Source: Dipteris shenzhenensis | Lineage: Eukaryota; Polypodiophyta; Polypodiopsida; Gleicheniales | Direction: 5' to 3' (one strand) | NCBI GenBank assembly: GCA_047967505.1 | Contig: CM106541.1 | DNA: 64,000 bases | Shown here: piece after piece, positions 18,765 through 31,728 of the stretch | Layout of the letters: every line of letters begins with the position of its first letter | Numbering within the stretch: position 1 is the stretch's first letter | The notes under the pieces: generated by a model | What the model was told of the DNA's origin: nothing | Databases searched by the model: none | What the model saw: only the letters and a program-made list of their open reading frames with translations | Translations under genes and position numbers: made by a program

Positions 18765-21700
18765 CACACACACACACACACACACACATAATTTCTACAC
18801 TCTTACACATTTACACACACACTCACACACACAAATTATACATTTTGTCCCACTGTTTCTTTTTTAGCACAATTTATTAATACTTATACACACACAACAT
18901 ATGCACATACGCACATACCCCCTAGGCCCCTACCTTACTCCCTAAACCCCTTCATGTTTCTACATAGTTTTTATTCTTTTAGATATTGGCCCCCCTTGCC
19001 CCCTATTCTTTTACTATTGTTTTAATATTATGCTACTAACTCCCCTTCCCCCCGATATACACTTATTAATTATATGAACCTCCCTAGCCCCTACCTTACT
19101 CCCTAAACCATTTTAAATATTTTTCCTTTTTTTGTAAAGTTTTTCCCCTCTTTTTTTCCTTATTTTTCTATTATTTCTATTATTTTTATTATGGTTCTCC
19201 CCCTTCCCCATTATTTTTATTAATCTTCTCCCCTTATTTTTATATTATGGCTTCCTAAAAGGTTCTCCCCCCCCTCCCTTATGGTTTTTTTTCAAACAAA
19301 TTCGTGTAATTTTATATACCCGTGATCCCTCTCCCTTTTGCTTAATAGTTTTTGGGGCAAGATGCTAAAACTTTCTTCCCCTTTTTTTTTAATCTTAAGG
19401 CACTCTTTTATACCTAGGAACATTCTTCATTACCTCTCTCTCTCTCTCTATCTCTCTATCTATGTATCTATCTATCTATCTATCTATATATATATATATA
19501 TGTTTATTTGCACGATAATTCTAGCTCTATCCTACCTATTGTATTTCTCTAGTCTTAAATTTGCTTGTATAAATACCCATGGTTTTTTTCACTCAATAGT
19601 GTTTTTTTAAATCCCTTATAATTGCTTGGTTTTAAGTGGCGCTCACATTAAAGAGTACTCTAATGCACTTCTTGTAGCCATTTTTCACCACACCGTTGAT
19701 ACATTACTTTCATTTTCCTAACAAGCTCACTTTGCCTACGACGTTCTTGCTTAAAAGCAAGCTCGTCATACGCTCCTCTCCTTGATGTGAAGATCATCGG
19801 GATCTCAATTCTACCTTCAACTTTGTCGCTTGGTTATGCTTCCTCCTGTTCTTAGGTCCTCGACTCTGTCGTGCTTTCTTCTATGCCCGTGGCTACAAAC
19901 TTGTTGTTCCCTTTCTTGGCTGGCTCCCTCCCTGCCGTTTAATTAGATCACCATCGTTATTTGTGGTTGGCTCTTCTCCCTTACGTATCATCGACCCTGG
20001 CTCTTCTCCCTTACGTATCTTCGACCCTGACTCCATTATGCACCTGAGCATATCGTGGAGTCATTTCCGTGCTTAATCACTAGCTTGTGTGTTTCACTTT
20101 GGTCCACTCGATTAGTCGGCTGGTTCTTTTCTTTTCTTCTATGGTTGGAAGCTCTCGTAGTGTCTTGCTCATTCGCTGGGGCTTTTATGTATGTAGCATA
20201 TCAGTCGCCACCCCCACCCCTTGTTTTTACTTCTCAGTAGCCTTGTGCGTAGCACTTCATGTGCTTTGACTTTTCTTTACCTTCATCTTACCTTTACATT
20301 GTTTCCTTTATGTAGCTTCCTGGTAAGCTGCTCCTTTTCTTACGTTTTACGCGGTGGGCTTTTCTAGCTACTACTGTTTCTATTTTTCTCCACCCACCGG
20401 CTGCTTTGCTCGCTTGTTGCTGCACTTTCTTCCTTGTTTGCTTCTGGTCCCTTCTCACGTACCCGCGGACTAGCTTCCCGGTTGGCAGCTCCTGGCTCCC
20501 TTGCTTGGCGACCTGTCTCCTATTTGTTTTTTCGTGTTCTGAACGTGTTGGCGAATACTGAACGTGTTTGCTTACGTTAAACTTGGTTGCTCATGGACTC
20601 TAAAAAGTTCCTACTGCAAGACCCTTCTAATTTATGACCGAGCACCCTGGTTACACACCTAGTTACATTTAGTTGCTTTTAGCTGCCCTACGGCTCACAG
20701 TTTTTAAAACCTATTTAGTTATCTGTATATATATTTCTTTTTATATATATTTACTTGTTTAGTTGCCTATATATATATAGTGCTTACCTTTTTAGTTACT
20801 TTATTCTTCTAATAAGGTTTATGTAAATCCCATTAATTTATTATCTAAGGGTGTAATGTTTCCTTAACTAACTTTTTTAATCTTTATATAAAAATTATAA
20901 GGGTCCCTTAACTAACCTTCTTGTCCCTTCCTGATTATTTCATTATCTGGTATCCAACAACATCATTGCCTCGAACATATGGGTCACGCGGTGCAGTCAG
21001 GTGATGGGGGGTTAGCAGATCACCCCGTCAGCTATCCTTGTTGCCATTTGGCAGGACATTATCTTTACTTTACATGCCATTTATGAGCGTGGTACTCCAA
21101 GAACAAGAGCGACTATCAAAAGACGAGAGCGGTTCTACAAGGCTTGTTCTTCTACATCCTTTTCGTGGGGAAATATATGTTGCTGGATGTATAGACCACC
21201 ATCCTGGTTGTTAGCCCCTATTCCGAAGAATCCCTAGGCAATGTGCTGGGTTCTCTAGGAAATAGGCTGGTTATTTTTTGAGCTAGTTATTTCTCTCGTA
21301 CTTACCTTCCTTAGCTCGTTTTGGCAAATGAGTTGGTGTTTTTCAAGAGTTTTTCAAGCGTTAATAGAAGCTTCCTTTTTTGGGGAGGAAACACACATAT
21401 ATACAAATTATTTTATGTTATTTGCTTTATCTTCTTTTTATTTGTTTTAAATAAACATAAATCATTAAAGACACCATATTAAAAACAAAAACCATGTCAA
21501 AAAAACACACCATTATCTAATCTAGCAATAATATAGCTTCGTTTTCTTGATGTTGATTTTGTTCCTATAAATAAAATTCTTATTTTATTTCTTCAATCGC
21601 TTCATTTAATTACATTTTTTTACATTACATTAATGGGGCAAGAACTATGGTTTCTTTTTTTCAATCTTTTTAACTTTTTTTCTTTTACTTCTTAGCACAC

Positions 21701-22150
21701 TTATTGCTTAGACTCTTTAAAACGTAGGTTGTAATTTTGTTTATTATTTGCCTTGGGTGAGGATTACCCCCCAGTACTTTTGTAGATTACCAGATTACCT
21801 TCCGTGGTTTCTCTATGTATGAAAAGCCTTCAATCTTTTATCTCTCTACTTTATTTTTTTCCTTAATTAAATTGCACGGGAGTGGTTTACCCCCATCTTT
21901 AATCCAATTAATTTGTTTACCCCCATCTTTAATCCAATTAATTTGTTTGGCTTTAAAATGAAAATCCTTGCTTTTTTCTTGCTTAATTTCCTTTAAAGTT
22001 ACTTTTTCATAGAACTCTGAAAGGCTTGTTCAAGTTCTTTGGTAAAGCGATAACAAGCTAGGGGATACAGGCATTACCTATCTACCAAAATTCAACTTCA
22101 TTGTTCTAACAACTGGTTGGTTTGGATAGTGGCAGGTAAGTGGACCCTGA
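18765..22150 (-). mobile_element. Asymmetric repeat family, inverted and diverged copy
   Basis: Read on the minus strand it shows the order of units A and B reversed on +: (CA)n at 18766-18790, pyrimidine-rich tract to about 19640 with CT/TCTA/TA runs at 19434-19500, mixed block to about 20600 whose far end carries CATGGACT at 20592-20599, pyrimidine/AT-rich tract, then R2, a diverged R1-like core at 22030-22150 (GATAACAAG...TTGGATAGTGGCAGGTAAGTGG). No coding frame with a known domain. Small direct repeats occur at 19971-20031 and 21888-21950. Confidence 0.5.
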
Positions 22151-23985
22151 CCTTGGAGACTGGACTTGCTTTCCTTACAAAATTTTGGTTTGCTATAATG
22201 CCAAAATTTACTTCAATTTAGTTTTTCTTTTTTTTTAAATATTCATTTGCAGCTTACTATAATTATCCAGATGATTAAATTAATTGTATGGTTCATTTAT
22301 TGATGGGATTATTAAATCTAAACACACACACACACACACACACATGCTTATGATGACATTGTCATACGTCAAAATTATGGACGTGATATATAAATAATAG
22401 AAGCTTGGTTGGATGCTAAGAGTGTGAGAAATATGGATACCATTATTTTTTAAGTTATGAATGGGCACCGTAAGGCATGTAAAAGGCCTTGATGAACCTT
22501 ATAGAGCATGGGATAAACGGATAAGTATAGATGACTAGACGATCTTACAAAATCCTTTATATAGAGGGATTAACTCATACAAATGAGGACAATTTCTCAT
22601 ACTTTATGTAATCAAAGGTGGATGAAACTATGGTTTTGAGAGCCATGGTTAACTTATTGTAAAAAAATTGAAGAGTAGGGTGGAAACATATCAACTATAG
22701 TTGGCTATTATGGTACTATACAAAGCTTGCCATGCAAACCTTCACACCATACTGGTAGAAGAAATTTGGTCAATGCCTACCTTGGCTCATGCATCCTATC
22801 TTGTTTTTGCTCTTGGAACGGTGCATACAACGCTGGCAATTTGACAGCACTTGTGTAATTGAATGGCCGATGGGACAACACTTTTGCAATCGAATGGTCG
22901 CTGGAATAACACTTGTGCAGCTTCGTTCAAGAGGTATGTGATCTCGAATCGTTTTGTTTCGTATGGTATTTTTATGGTGGAAGGAATCTACTATACCCAT
23001 GAAGGGCGACAGATGACTGAAAGCTAGCGATGTTCTCAAGACATACATATTTTATCAAGTGCATGCATATCACTTCGTTTCAAAGCCAGACAATTTTCCT
23101 TGGAGTTGCTATTTCCAACCGCTATAAGCTCGCTGTATGCTGCCGCCCTTTATCAAAGCATTTTGTTAACACAGATTTGTGGCTGAGGCCATAATGATTT
23201 TCTTTGGACTCTTGTATAGTCACTGAAACTCTGATTCGTAAATGCCCGAGTCGGCACTAACTCAATCACCTTCATAATGTAGACAAAACATCACGGTAGT
23301 CAGTTACACAATCTACCAATGTAGTGCCTTCTACGTGGCTATTGATGACTATTATCAGGCTTGAAGGGCAGATGTTAAAGACCACCAAAGGTCAGTACAT
23401 GCAGAAGTGGGATAAGAGGAGACATCAAGTCCTAAGCTATGATGGATGCTTACAAACAAAATTTAATGCTTGATTGAAGGTATGGAGAATAGAGGTCTTA
23501 ACTCAATACATATTTGGCATCATCGCGGTGAGCAATTAGATCGTGTCCAAACTGATTCGGCGTACAATGGTAGGATGGTCTTTTACTAAGCATGTGTACA
23601 TATGATCTAAGGGGACCTTCTATATAGAACTAAGAGTTCTACTAGGTCTCCCTTAAAAAGGGATTAATTTTTTTGAACTCCGAGACAGCATGGGCCTAGT
23701 ATGACAACCTTTTTGGTCATTACAAAATACTTTTCTTCTAAAAAGAGGGTGTGGTATAGGTAAAAAGGTGGTGGACTTACCAAATATAGGACACGCATTT
23801 GATATCTCAATAAGGATGAGTTGTTCTTGTTTAACTTTAGTTGGAGTAGGTGGTCATTATTAGTAAGATCCATATTGCTAGCACATATGGCCTCTTGACA
23901 AAAGAGATTCTTGGTAGGGTGATTAAACATTATTCCATAAAACATATGGAGACCAATGAATCCAATATCGAGGTGCCACTAAAAA
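22151..23985. other. No recognisable gene
   Basis: Holds the partial foldback copy and (CA)n near 22322-22344. Open frames on the minus strand at 22770-23048 and 23664-23945 show no domain. Confidence 0.5.
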
Positions 23986-24640
23986 GCACACACACACAAT
24001 TCTCCTTTTTCTTTTGCATCCACTTAATTTCTTAATTTTCCCTTTTCTTATTTTTTCTAATTTCTTTTCCGTCTATCTCACAAACACTTCTAACTTATCC
24101 TGATTCCTCCTAATTTTTTTCAAATTCTTTCTTAAAGGTCTAAATGTTTCTCTCTCCCCCCCCCCGCACTTTAACTAATTTTCTTCTATTTTCTCCTCTT
24201 CCTTTCCCATAATTTTCCCTAATTTCACTTGATTTTCCCCCAAATTTTAAAACTAACTTTTAAAATCCTTTTTCCTTTTTTTCAAATTCTCTTTAGACCC
24301 CTTTTTTTACACATTTAAAGTCCACATCGAGCCGTTTAAGTCTGTGTTTAAGCCACTATTTTATTGTGATCCTGATAACAAGGGAGGGGTGTTTATGGAC
24401 ACATGTCTTCCCAATTAAAGTTAAGTGGGTTCTTACCATGTTCTCTTATTGGATGGTGGCAGGTATGCAGACTCTCCTCTTCAATAAAAGAGTGCTTATT
24501 AGGACTTCACCCAGCTCCAATTTTTGTTGCAAAAATGTTTTTTGCAAAAACATTATTATCATTTCTTATCAAAGCTCTTATATACTTTTTATGCAATTTC
24601 GTAGGTGCTTTACCTACATACTCAAACTCTTCCTTAGTTC
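23986..24640 (-). mobile_element. Asymmetric repeat: CA run, pyrimidine tract and inverted R1 core
   Basis: Short (CA)n at 23987-23998, a pyrimidine-rich tract to about 24355, then R1 in reverse orientation (TTATTGTGATCCTGATAACA at about 24362, GGTGTTTATGGACAC hairpin, TTGGATGGTGGCAGG at about 24450, CTCTTCAATAAAAG). The linker beyond the core is diverged. Confidence 0.6.
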
Positions 24641-27110
24641 TATAATGTTCTCTTTCTATCCTTTACCTTGACTCTTTTCTTTCGTGTCTCTTTTTAACAG
24701 ACTACACCCTTCCTTCTTCAAGCTCTCCTCTTCCCGTAAGCTCCTCGTCTCCCTTTCATATGCTTGCACACCTCTTGGATCTAGCCCCTCTCTCAGCCAC
24801 CTCTATGTCGGCTCCTCCTCTGCAACATCCTTTGCAACTTTCCTCTACTTAGTTCAACGTCTTTACATCTCCTCGTGCTGCACCACCCTCACTTCACAAA
24901 CTTCTCCAAGTTGAGTTTTATTATGGTTAGTCTTCACCTTCCTTATAGACACCTCGAAGGTTTTTTAGCTTCCCCTCATGGCTTTTCCAAAAATTTGGAT
25001 ACTCATGAACCTGGCACCTTTGTCTCGAATTCGCTAGTCAGCCTCCCTTGCACTGTTTGCAAGGTTGCCTCTTAGGTTCATGTCTTTTTTCTCCGTTGCT
25101 CCCTCTTTCGAGTAAAAATGTGCTTGCATAGGCTCCGTGCTTCTTCCTTTACCCATCTTCAATTGCATCATTGATTCTTGGTTTGAAGTTTTTGCAGGAA
25201 GATTCGGTTACTAAGCTACTTATATATTCGGGTAGGCAGGTTCTTTTACTTAGATTATTACGCTTGTGGCTTCGTCGGCTCTCTTTTTCTTGGATGGCTT
25301 AGACTTGCAAGGTCTCCTTCTTAAACTTTTTCTTCTTACGTACTTTGGCAATGGCTCCTCTTTCTACATTCCTTCTTGGGTCACGGCTTCTACGTTGTTG
25401 GCCTATTCCAAGTTCTAATTCTCGCTACTCTAGCATCCTGGCATAAACCTTGGATCCGTCTCTTGATCGTCGTTCACGTGCTCTTGTTGACCCCTTACGT
25501 AGTAGTTGGCTTGGTTTCCATTTGGGCCATTATTGATGCTTAGGTGGCTACACACTTCTCAACCTCCCCGTGTTGCCCCTCATTGGACTGTAGATCATCA
25601 CAGGCTCTTCTTGTTTTGAGTAATTTTGTTGATGAGGCTTACGTTGCCTCCCAAAGCTCTCCGCTTACTTGTACTTCCTGGCGCTAGACATGATTGTGAG
25701 CTTCGCCCGGTTTCTCTGACCTCTTGTGTGGTCAGCCAGCCAGCCCTTGTTATGTATAATCTATGACAACTCTTACTCTAACTTGTTTTAGTTGCCTCTA
25801 GATATTACCTTAGCTCTTCCTTTTTGGCAGTGAGATGGACATAGACCACTACCGGCCATCCTTCTTTCAGATTACTTGCTTGGTGTTCACATTGGTTGCT
25901 CTTACTCCTTCCGTAATCAATATAAAATGAGCTAACATTGGCACTTTTACTGGAACTGTTTAGATCCTCAGATTGGTTTTCTCAAGTTCCTTCCTTCTAT
26001 GTAGTAGCATTTACTCGTCTTTACTTCCTTCATGACAACACTCATCAAATTCTTAGGGACCACTTCTCTTATTCACTACTTAATGTGTTTAGTTTTAGTT
26101 TCTTTCTATATATTTATATTTATTTTAACATACTACTTTATGTTTTTTGTTTGCATTTAGTGAAAATCGTTAGTCATAGTAGTGATGTCTTCTCTTCTTT
26201 TCTTAATGACCATTTTTTTCCATTTTCTTAAGTTCATTGTTTTCACTTAATTCCTCCTAATTTTTTACATTTTTAAAGCTTCTTTTTCCTTAATGATATT
26301 ACATTCCCTTCTATTTTTGTTTAACTTCTTCTTTATTTTATTATTAATTAGTTGATCCTTTTTTCATTTCCCTGTTTTTTATCTCCTTTTTTTCCTATTG
26401 GTGTCATCTACAAACCCTTTTGAGCCATTGTACCCCTTATATATACTCTCTCACTTATGGCTAGGCCCATTTACTTAACTAGCTTTCTTAAAAAAAAAAA
26501 GCATTCATTTTTTATTGTTTAAAAAAGAAACTCAATATATGTTCTTTCTAGATCGTGTTTTCATTGAAAGAGTCTTTCAATGATTGATCCGTTAGCTCTA
26601 AAATAACATTAATCTTCCTACATGAGTTTGATTTATTATATTAAAAATTTCTATTGTAGCTACTCTTTTTAATTTTCCATGTGTAAAGGGTATTTTTTCA
26701 TGGTTCTAATGCTTTATTTTACGATTTAAATTTTGTGTGTAATGCATGGGCCCATTTGAATTTTTTTTCGGATTACCCCCCTAAGATTGTTTTGTCAAAT
26801 AAGGGAACGGATTATCCCCCATGAGTTGTGCTCTAACTTAATTTTTCCTATTCAAGCAATTTTCCAAACATTTCTCCTCTCTCTATGAACAAATTTTTTT
26901 CATTCTTAACTCTTTAAATTGCTCAAGTAGTTGATTCATTTTTCTTATAGAACCTGAAAGGTTAGGTCAAGTTCTTAGGTAAAGCGATAACAAGCCAGGG
27001 AATACAGCTATTACTTGTCTACCCAAGCTCAACTTTATTGTTCCAACAATTGGTTGGTTTGGATGGTGGCAGGTAAGTGGACCTTGGCCTTAGACCTTGG
27101 ACCACCTGAC
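24641..27110 (-). mobile_element. Asymmetric repeat family, second diverged copy ending in R2
   Basis: Mixed block to about 25930, pyrimidine/AT-rich tract 26040-26940, then an R2 core at 26955-27090 that matches 22030-22150 (GGTAAAGCGATAACAAGC, TTGGTTGGTTTGGATGGTGG). No coding domain seen in the mixed block. Confidence 0.45.
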
Positions 27111-27224
27111 GGATTCGACACTTTTTGTACCAATTGTATACGTTATGTGCACCCATAAAATGGGAAATTTATCATCCACCCTTATTTGAGCATCGTGTGC
27201 CAGGTTGTTAAAAGGTTTTATTTT

Positions 27225-27227
<3 letters not shown>

Positions 27228-27268
<41 letters not shown>
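27228..27268. repeat. (CA)n microsatellite
   Basis: About 20 CA units, placed after the R2 core as expected for the family's next unit. Confidence 0.95.
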
Positions 27269-27269
<1 letters not shown>

Positions 27270-27457
27270 CTACATCTCTTTAGCCGATACAATGCCGCAG
27301 CATCGCGCGAGGTCTGGTCAATTGATATAATGCTGCAGCATCTCGAGAGTTCCCTAGTGGTCCTTCATTCTCCACGAGTATATTAAAAGTTGGGTTCCGT
27401 GATGATGATGAATCGGTAAGGGGGGCAGTGGTTTGAACTTAGAAGATGGCTAGACAA

Positions 27458-27489
27458 TATATACGGTGAGAGATGAGCAGTTAGGGTTT
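27458..27489 (+). promoter_or_regulatory. Candidate promoter of the SR gene: TATA box and telo-box
   Basis: TATATA at 27458-27463 is followed 18 bases later by TTAGGGTTT at 27481-27489. Telo-boxes of this kind are known near the transcription start of plant genes for translation and RNA processing. The spacing would place transcription start close to 27490. The link to the SR gene 4.2 kb downstream is inference. Confidence 0.35.
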
Positions 27490-27541
27490 GTATTTGCTTC
27501 TTTCTTTGGTGACAAGCACTGCTCCGAGCGTCTTCAGCAAG
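27490..27541 (+). other. Candidate 5' non-coding exon of the SR gene
   Basis: A short leader with no ATG ends CAAG followed by GTGAGT at 27542-27547, a strong plant 5' splice site. It would splice to the acceptor at 31721-31724. The start is set only by distance from the TATA box. Confidence 0.35.
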
Positions 27542-30500
27542 GTGAGTCTCCTGCCTTTCAGCATTTTTTCGTTCCCTCCATTCTTCCCTTCTCCCTTCTT
27601 TCGCCAATCTTTGCACTTTCATCGCCTACGTCTTTCTGGCTTCCCCCGGCACTTTCAGTCTCAGCTACTCTTTAGGCCAGTTCTTTGTCTCTTCCTACCT
27701 AGCCCGCTCCTTTAGTTTTAGTTTCATTCGTTTTGCTGGTTTATTTCATGGGGCGTGTGGCTGCTTTGCCTTCTGCAGAAATTGTTATGTCACTAACAGT
27801 TCTTCACGCGTAGTCCGCTCATGTGCTCGGTTTTACTGGGTGTAGTACAGGAGATTGCTGGCATTTAAGGTTCTTATTTTCTTATAAGTGCTCTTTACTT
27901 TTGTGGCGGTAAGATGTTGCACTTTCATGTTACATCCATCTAGTCGTTTCCGACACCCTTCTATACTTGCCGCCTTTGGATACTCGTAATTTTTGGAAGT
28001 GAAATGCGGGTTAGCTTTATACAAATGTAAGATATACAATGTCTATTCAGAAGGAATTATTTTCCTTCCCAATGAGAAACTCTCATAGAACAACGTAGAC
28101 ATCATATCGTCTTTCAAAAACTTGGGAACCTTGTATCGTGATTGGGCATGGTTTTTATTTTTAACGTATAAGTGAGGAGTGTTTGGCTTAATAATCTGCT
28201 CTGCAGATTTATCATCAGGTGTCCCATTTATTGATTCGTGGGCGTACAATCTGCAGCAACATGTTGAAGTCTATCATGTTAGATTCTTCTCAAAGAGTCA
28301 CCATAGTCTTTTCAAACTAAAATATTACCGCATTCAACAACCAAGACCGTGTAAAAAAGGGTCACCATGACGTTCTTTGGCCAAGAAAAGATCAATGCTT
28401 TGTTTTACATACCTGTGCTTTGAATGTAGTGTGACTAACATTGTTTGCAAAGTTTTGAATAAAGCTCCTTCTTTTTGTAGGAAGTTTGGTTTTCTTGGTG
28501 AAATTGCATCTTTTATTCTCGTAAGCACTACCTAAGACCCCTTTGCTAGCTACGAGCTGGTTGGTACCATCGATAGCACAAAGAAATTAGGCCAAGCTCG
28601 TGGGCAAAGGCGCAAAGGAACTGGTTGGGCTGATAGTGTTGAAAAGAGAGGGCTTCTCTGATATGTTGAGCAAGGGCCGGCCTGAACAATGGCATCCAAA
28701 AAGCAGGCCTGAATTGTGTATAGTTGGGGAGAGTCAAGATAATAAGCCGAGTAGATGTTGCAAGGCGGACAATCCGACAATTTGGATAGATGGGCGACGG
28801 CTGAATAATTTACTCGATTGCCCCTTAGTTTGCTCAGTGCGAGCCAAAGAATGGCTCCAATCGCCCACACCTAGCTCCAATCTTGTCCTTAGTGCCCAAG
28901 AGCGTTGCCAAAAATCATATGGACCTGACAAACTTCTAGTATCGCATGCAAAGTCATCTCTTGCACTCTGCTAGCCAACTATTCAAACTTCGGAATTGAG
29001 AGCCACAATTTGTTGGTATCCAAATGGTTTCGTGATATACCTATAGTAGCTTGTTGCAGTTGCTTCTCGTGTAGTTTTGATAGCATTTTTGCTGGCTCCT
29101 CGCCAATCCAGATGTGGCTTTGCAAAGGTGATGCTTTGTAGAAGTAAAAGAGTATGAAGGCAGGAAGATGGAGATCCGAGAGGAAGAAGAGGGGGGCGGG
29201 ATTCGACTAGAGTAAGAGAGCAGGAGGGAGAGGAAGAAAGGAGGAAGAGGAAGAGCCGGAGAAGCGTAGAGCATGAGGGCTAAGTAGTGGAGGCTTCGAT
29301 CAACGGGAATAACTTAAGAAGCTTACAATTTCATTGGGGGGCCTCATTTTTTATTTTGAAGGTCTTACCTTAGCTTAATATTTCTTGGCAGGGCGGGTGG
29401 GACTAATTAAAATTTTGAATTTTGTTTGGAGGGGGTTGATACTTTTTTTTTTTGCTTTTCTTCATCTTGTTTGCAATCACATACTTTTTGTGGCCTTTTG
29501 CTAACTAAGGAAAAAGAGCAAAGTCAAGAAGGTAGAGAAGTGAAAGAGGTGAAGGGGAGAGAGAAGGAGAAAAAGCGGGGGGGGGGAGAGATTAATGAGG
29601 GAATGAGAGTGAGATTGTAGGGAGTGAAATTGAGATTGGGAGTGTAGAAAAGGATATAAGTGGGAGTAGACATGGCTAGGAAAAGAAGATGGATAGGTAT
29701 GACACTTGTATCTCTATGCACAAGAAAGAAAGATTGTCATTATTTGGAATGAAAAAAACAATTCTACATGAACTTAGATGGAAGTATAAAGCACTTGGGT
29801 CTTGTATGAAGTGAGGAGTCTAGTGGTGATGAGAGGCAACTGGAATATCAACGAAGCCAATGCAATCTCTCTTCTTGGCCTTGGTTGCAAACTATTTGAA
29901 GCAAGGGTGGTGGAGTGGCCTTGGGGCATCCAATGAGATAAATCTTACCAAGATTCCTTATTGATTATAGGGAGTTGGAAATCAGCCCATATGTTGGAAT
30001 GGGAAACGATCATTTGTCAAAGGAGAAGGCACAATATTTTACATTTTGTTTGTAGGAGTTGTGAAGGATATACATGGGTTCCGGACATTAGTTATCACCT
30101 ACATTCTTGCCCATGTTGGATGGTTGTAGAGTCTCTTCACTAGTTAGTCTTTGATCTCCACTATTGTTCTATGTTTTAAACTTTAGATTGATTGCAAAGG
30201 GCGTGATAGAGGAGAGGCTCTATATTGCAATGCCTTCACCATGATTGTCAAGGCCCCTCAGCTATTAAGGACAACAAACATGACTTGTGGTATGAAAGGT
30301 GCATACATGTTTCAACTTCAGAAGGATGTGTGTTTCTCAGATGCCAGTGTCTAGTCTTAGTTCACGCTTGTATACTCTGTAAGAAAGAGATGCAATTTAA
30401 GGGGGCGCTAGTTTGGCATAAACTTTGTTTTAGTTTGTGATCTTAAGATTATCATTGCTTTTACTAAGTTCTTAGTTAAACAAGAATCGAAGAAGCTCGA

Positions 30501-30786
30501 AGCTTGGATGTTAACATGGATTGGAATGATTACGGAGAGACTAAAAGGAAATCTTATAGTCGTCACAAGTAGTTGTAGCTTGAATGAAGAGAATGTGGAC
30601 TACTATTTGATTATCTCTCTCCTTGTCACAGCTGAGTTTGCCCTTCACCTTTTCAATGTTTACAGAAACTTTGTATGAAGACCTGTGTATAAATGGATGC
30701 TCAAGTATGTGTGGGTGTGTGCATATGTATGTCTGAGAGCATAGGTTTTTACTATGGTCTACACCCACCGTTGGGCATTGACGACG
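27542..30786 (+). other. Presumed 5' UTR intron, no other gene seen
   Basis: Open frames such as 28600-28974 have no recognisable domain. 29130-29280 and 29510-29600 are purine-rich. A T-run at 29443-29453 and G-run at 29577-29587 are low complexity. The stretch belongs to the SR gene only if the 27541 donor is used. Confidence 0.35.
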
Positions 30787-31470
30787 TCGGTGGGGATGTC
30801 ATAGTTTATGGTCCTCAACATTGTGAGTGGTTGTCACGAGATTGGAAAGATGTGATAATGCACTGAAGATTATAATAGGGGGGCTCCCAAAAGATTGGTA
30901 CAAAGAGGAGGATACATGTAGTGAAATATTGACAAAGATCAAATCAAGTTTGCCCAACATCAAATGGGTGAATGATGATGAGCAGGATGATGACGACTCC
31001 AGGCCAGCTTCTGTTTTACACTATAGAGGTCATGCAATCCTTACAATGAAGTCAAAAGATATGCAGATCAAGCTTCTTCGACAATCTTACAAGTTGAAGG
31101 GCACCAAAGTATGGATAGCAAAGGAGTTTACACAAACCCAACTCAAGATTAAGGCAACTGAATTAGCTAAAGTCAGGGTTGCCAGAAAGGATGGAAAATG
31201 GGCAGTTTACCGTGAAGGGGTAGCACTAATCAGAGAGTTTAAATGAAAACCAAAAGACTCTCAGTCTTAAACTGATGTATGGCTGTTTACTCTCCAGAAT
31301 ATCATGTAGGTACTCTAAATAATTGGGATTGCTTTTTGCACTCTTTGGGAGCTGCCATGTGCCCTCCCTAAAGTAGATGTACTAGAGAGTTTCTTGCTGT
31401 CCCATAGACCTTTTGGTCTCCAGTGGACGTTAATAGACTGTCTTTCTTTCTTTCTTTCTTTCTCTCAAAT
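30787..31470 (+). mobile_element. Non-LTR retrotransposon remnant ending in (TTTC)n
   Basis: The end carries CCCATAGACC, TTTTGGTCTCCAG, TTAATAGACTG and then (TTTC)5. The same tail (ATAGACC, GGTCTTCCGAAGAC, TTAATAAAC, TTTC repeats) appears on the minus strand at 47703-47755, and related forms lie at 46981-47075 and 49911-49975. An oriented 3' tail ending in a simple repeat is typical of LINEs and SINEs. The 5' limit is not visible. Confidence 0.6.
30827..31246 (+). CDS. LINE ORF1-like nucleic-acid-binding protein fragment
   Basis: A 139-residue open frame starting MVVTRLERCDN. Residues 13-100 resemble the RRM-like domain of LINE ORF1 proteins: LKIIIGGLPK near the start, then a beta-strand-like HAILTMKSKD, then LKGTKVWIAKEFT. 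The C-terminus LAKVRVARKDGKWAVYREG fits the basic tail that follows in such ORF1 proteins. It lies about 150 bp before the LINE-type 3' tail, so the reverse transcriptase part must have been deleted or this is a non-autonomous derivative. The frame is intact with no stops, so it could be translated. It sits in the presumed 5' UTR intron of the SR gene, same strand. The family match is by pattern, without alignment. Confidence 0.5.
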   Translation: MVVTRLERCDNALKIIIGGLPKDWYKEEDTCSEILTKIKSSLPNIKWVNDDEQDDDDSRPASVLHYRGHAILTMKSKDMQIKLLRQSYKLKGTKVWIAKEFTQTQLKIKATELAKVRVARKDGKWAVYREGVALIREFK

Positions 31471-31728
31471 AAAGATTTAGAGAGCAATCAGAAGAAAAAC
31501 ATGAACAAAATAATTTTCTGGAGTCAAACGTGCTATCAAAAGTCTTGAATGTTATTTGTCTCATGCTTCTTATATCTGTTATGTGAAACATATGCAAGCT
31601 TGTGGAATTCTTGATGGTAGTGTGGAGATATGTGTCAGCTATTTATGAAACGTGGTTAGAAATTGCTCTTCTGCTTTCCGTTATAAATGCTTAAGTTGAT
31701 GTTTTCTCCTGTTCCTTTCAACAGAAGC

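Noticed and set aside
22030-22150. R2 core as a tRNA gene or tRNA-derived SINE head
   Set aside because: No A-box/B-box pair or cloverleaf could be made by eye; the resemblance to R1 explains it better.
28600-28974. 124-codon plus-strand frame in the presumed 5' UTR intron
   Set aside because: No recognisable domain, no splice support, and an overlapping minus-strand frame of similar length suggests chance.
31687-31728. Upstream in-frame ATGs at 31687 and 31699 as SR start codons
   Set aside because: They precede a strong 3' splice site at 31721-31724, so they are most likely intronic.
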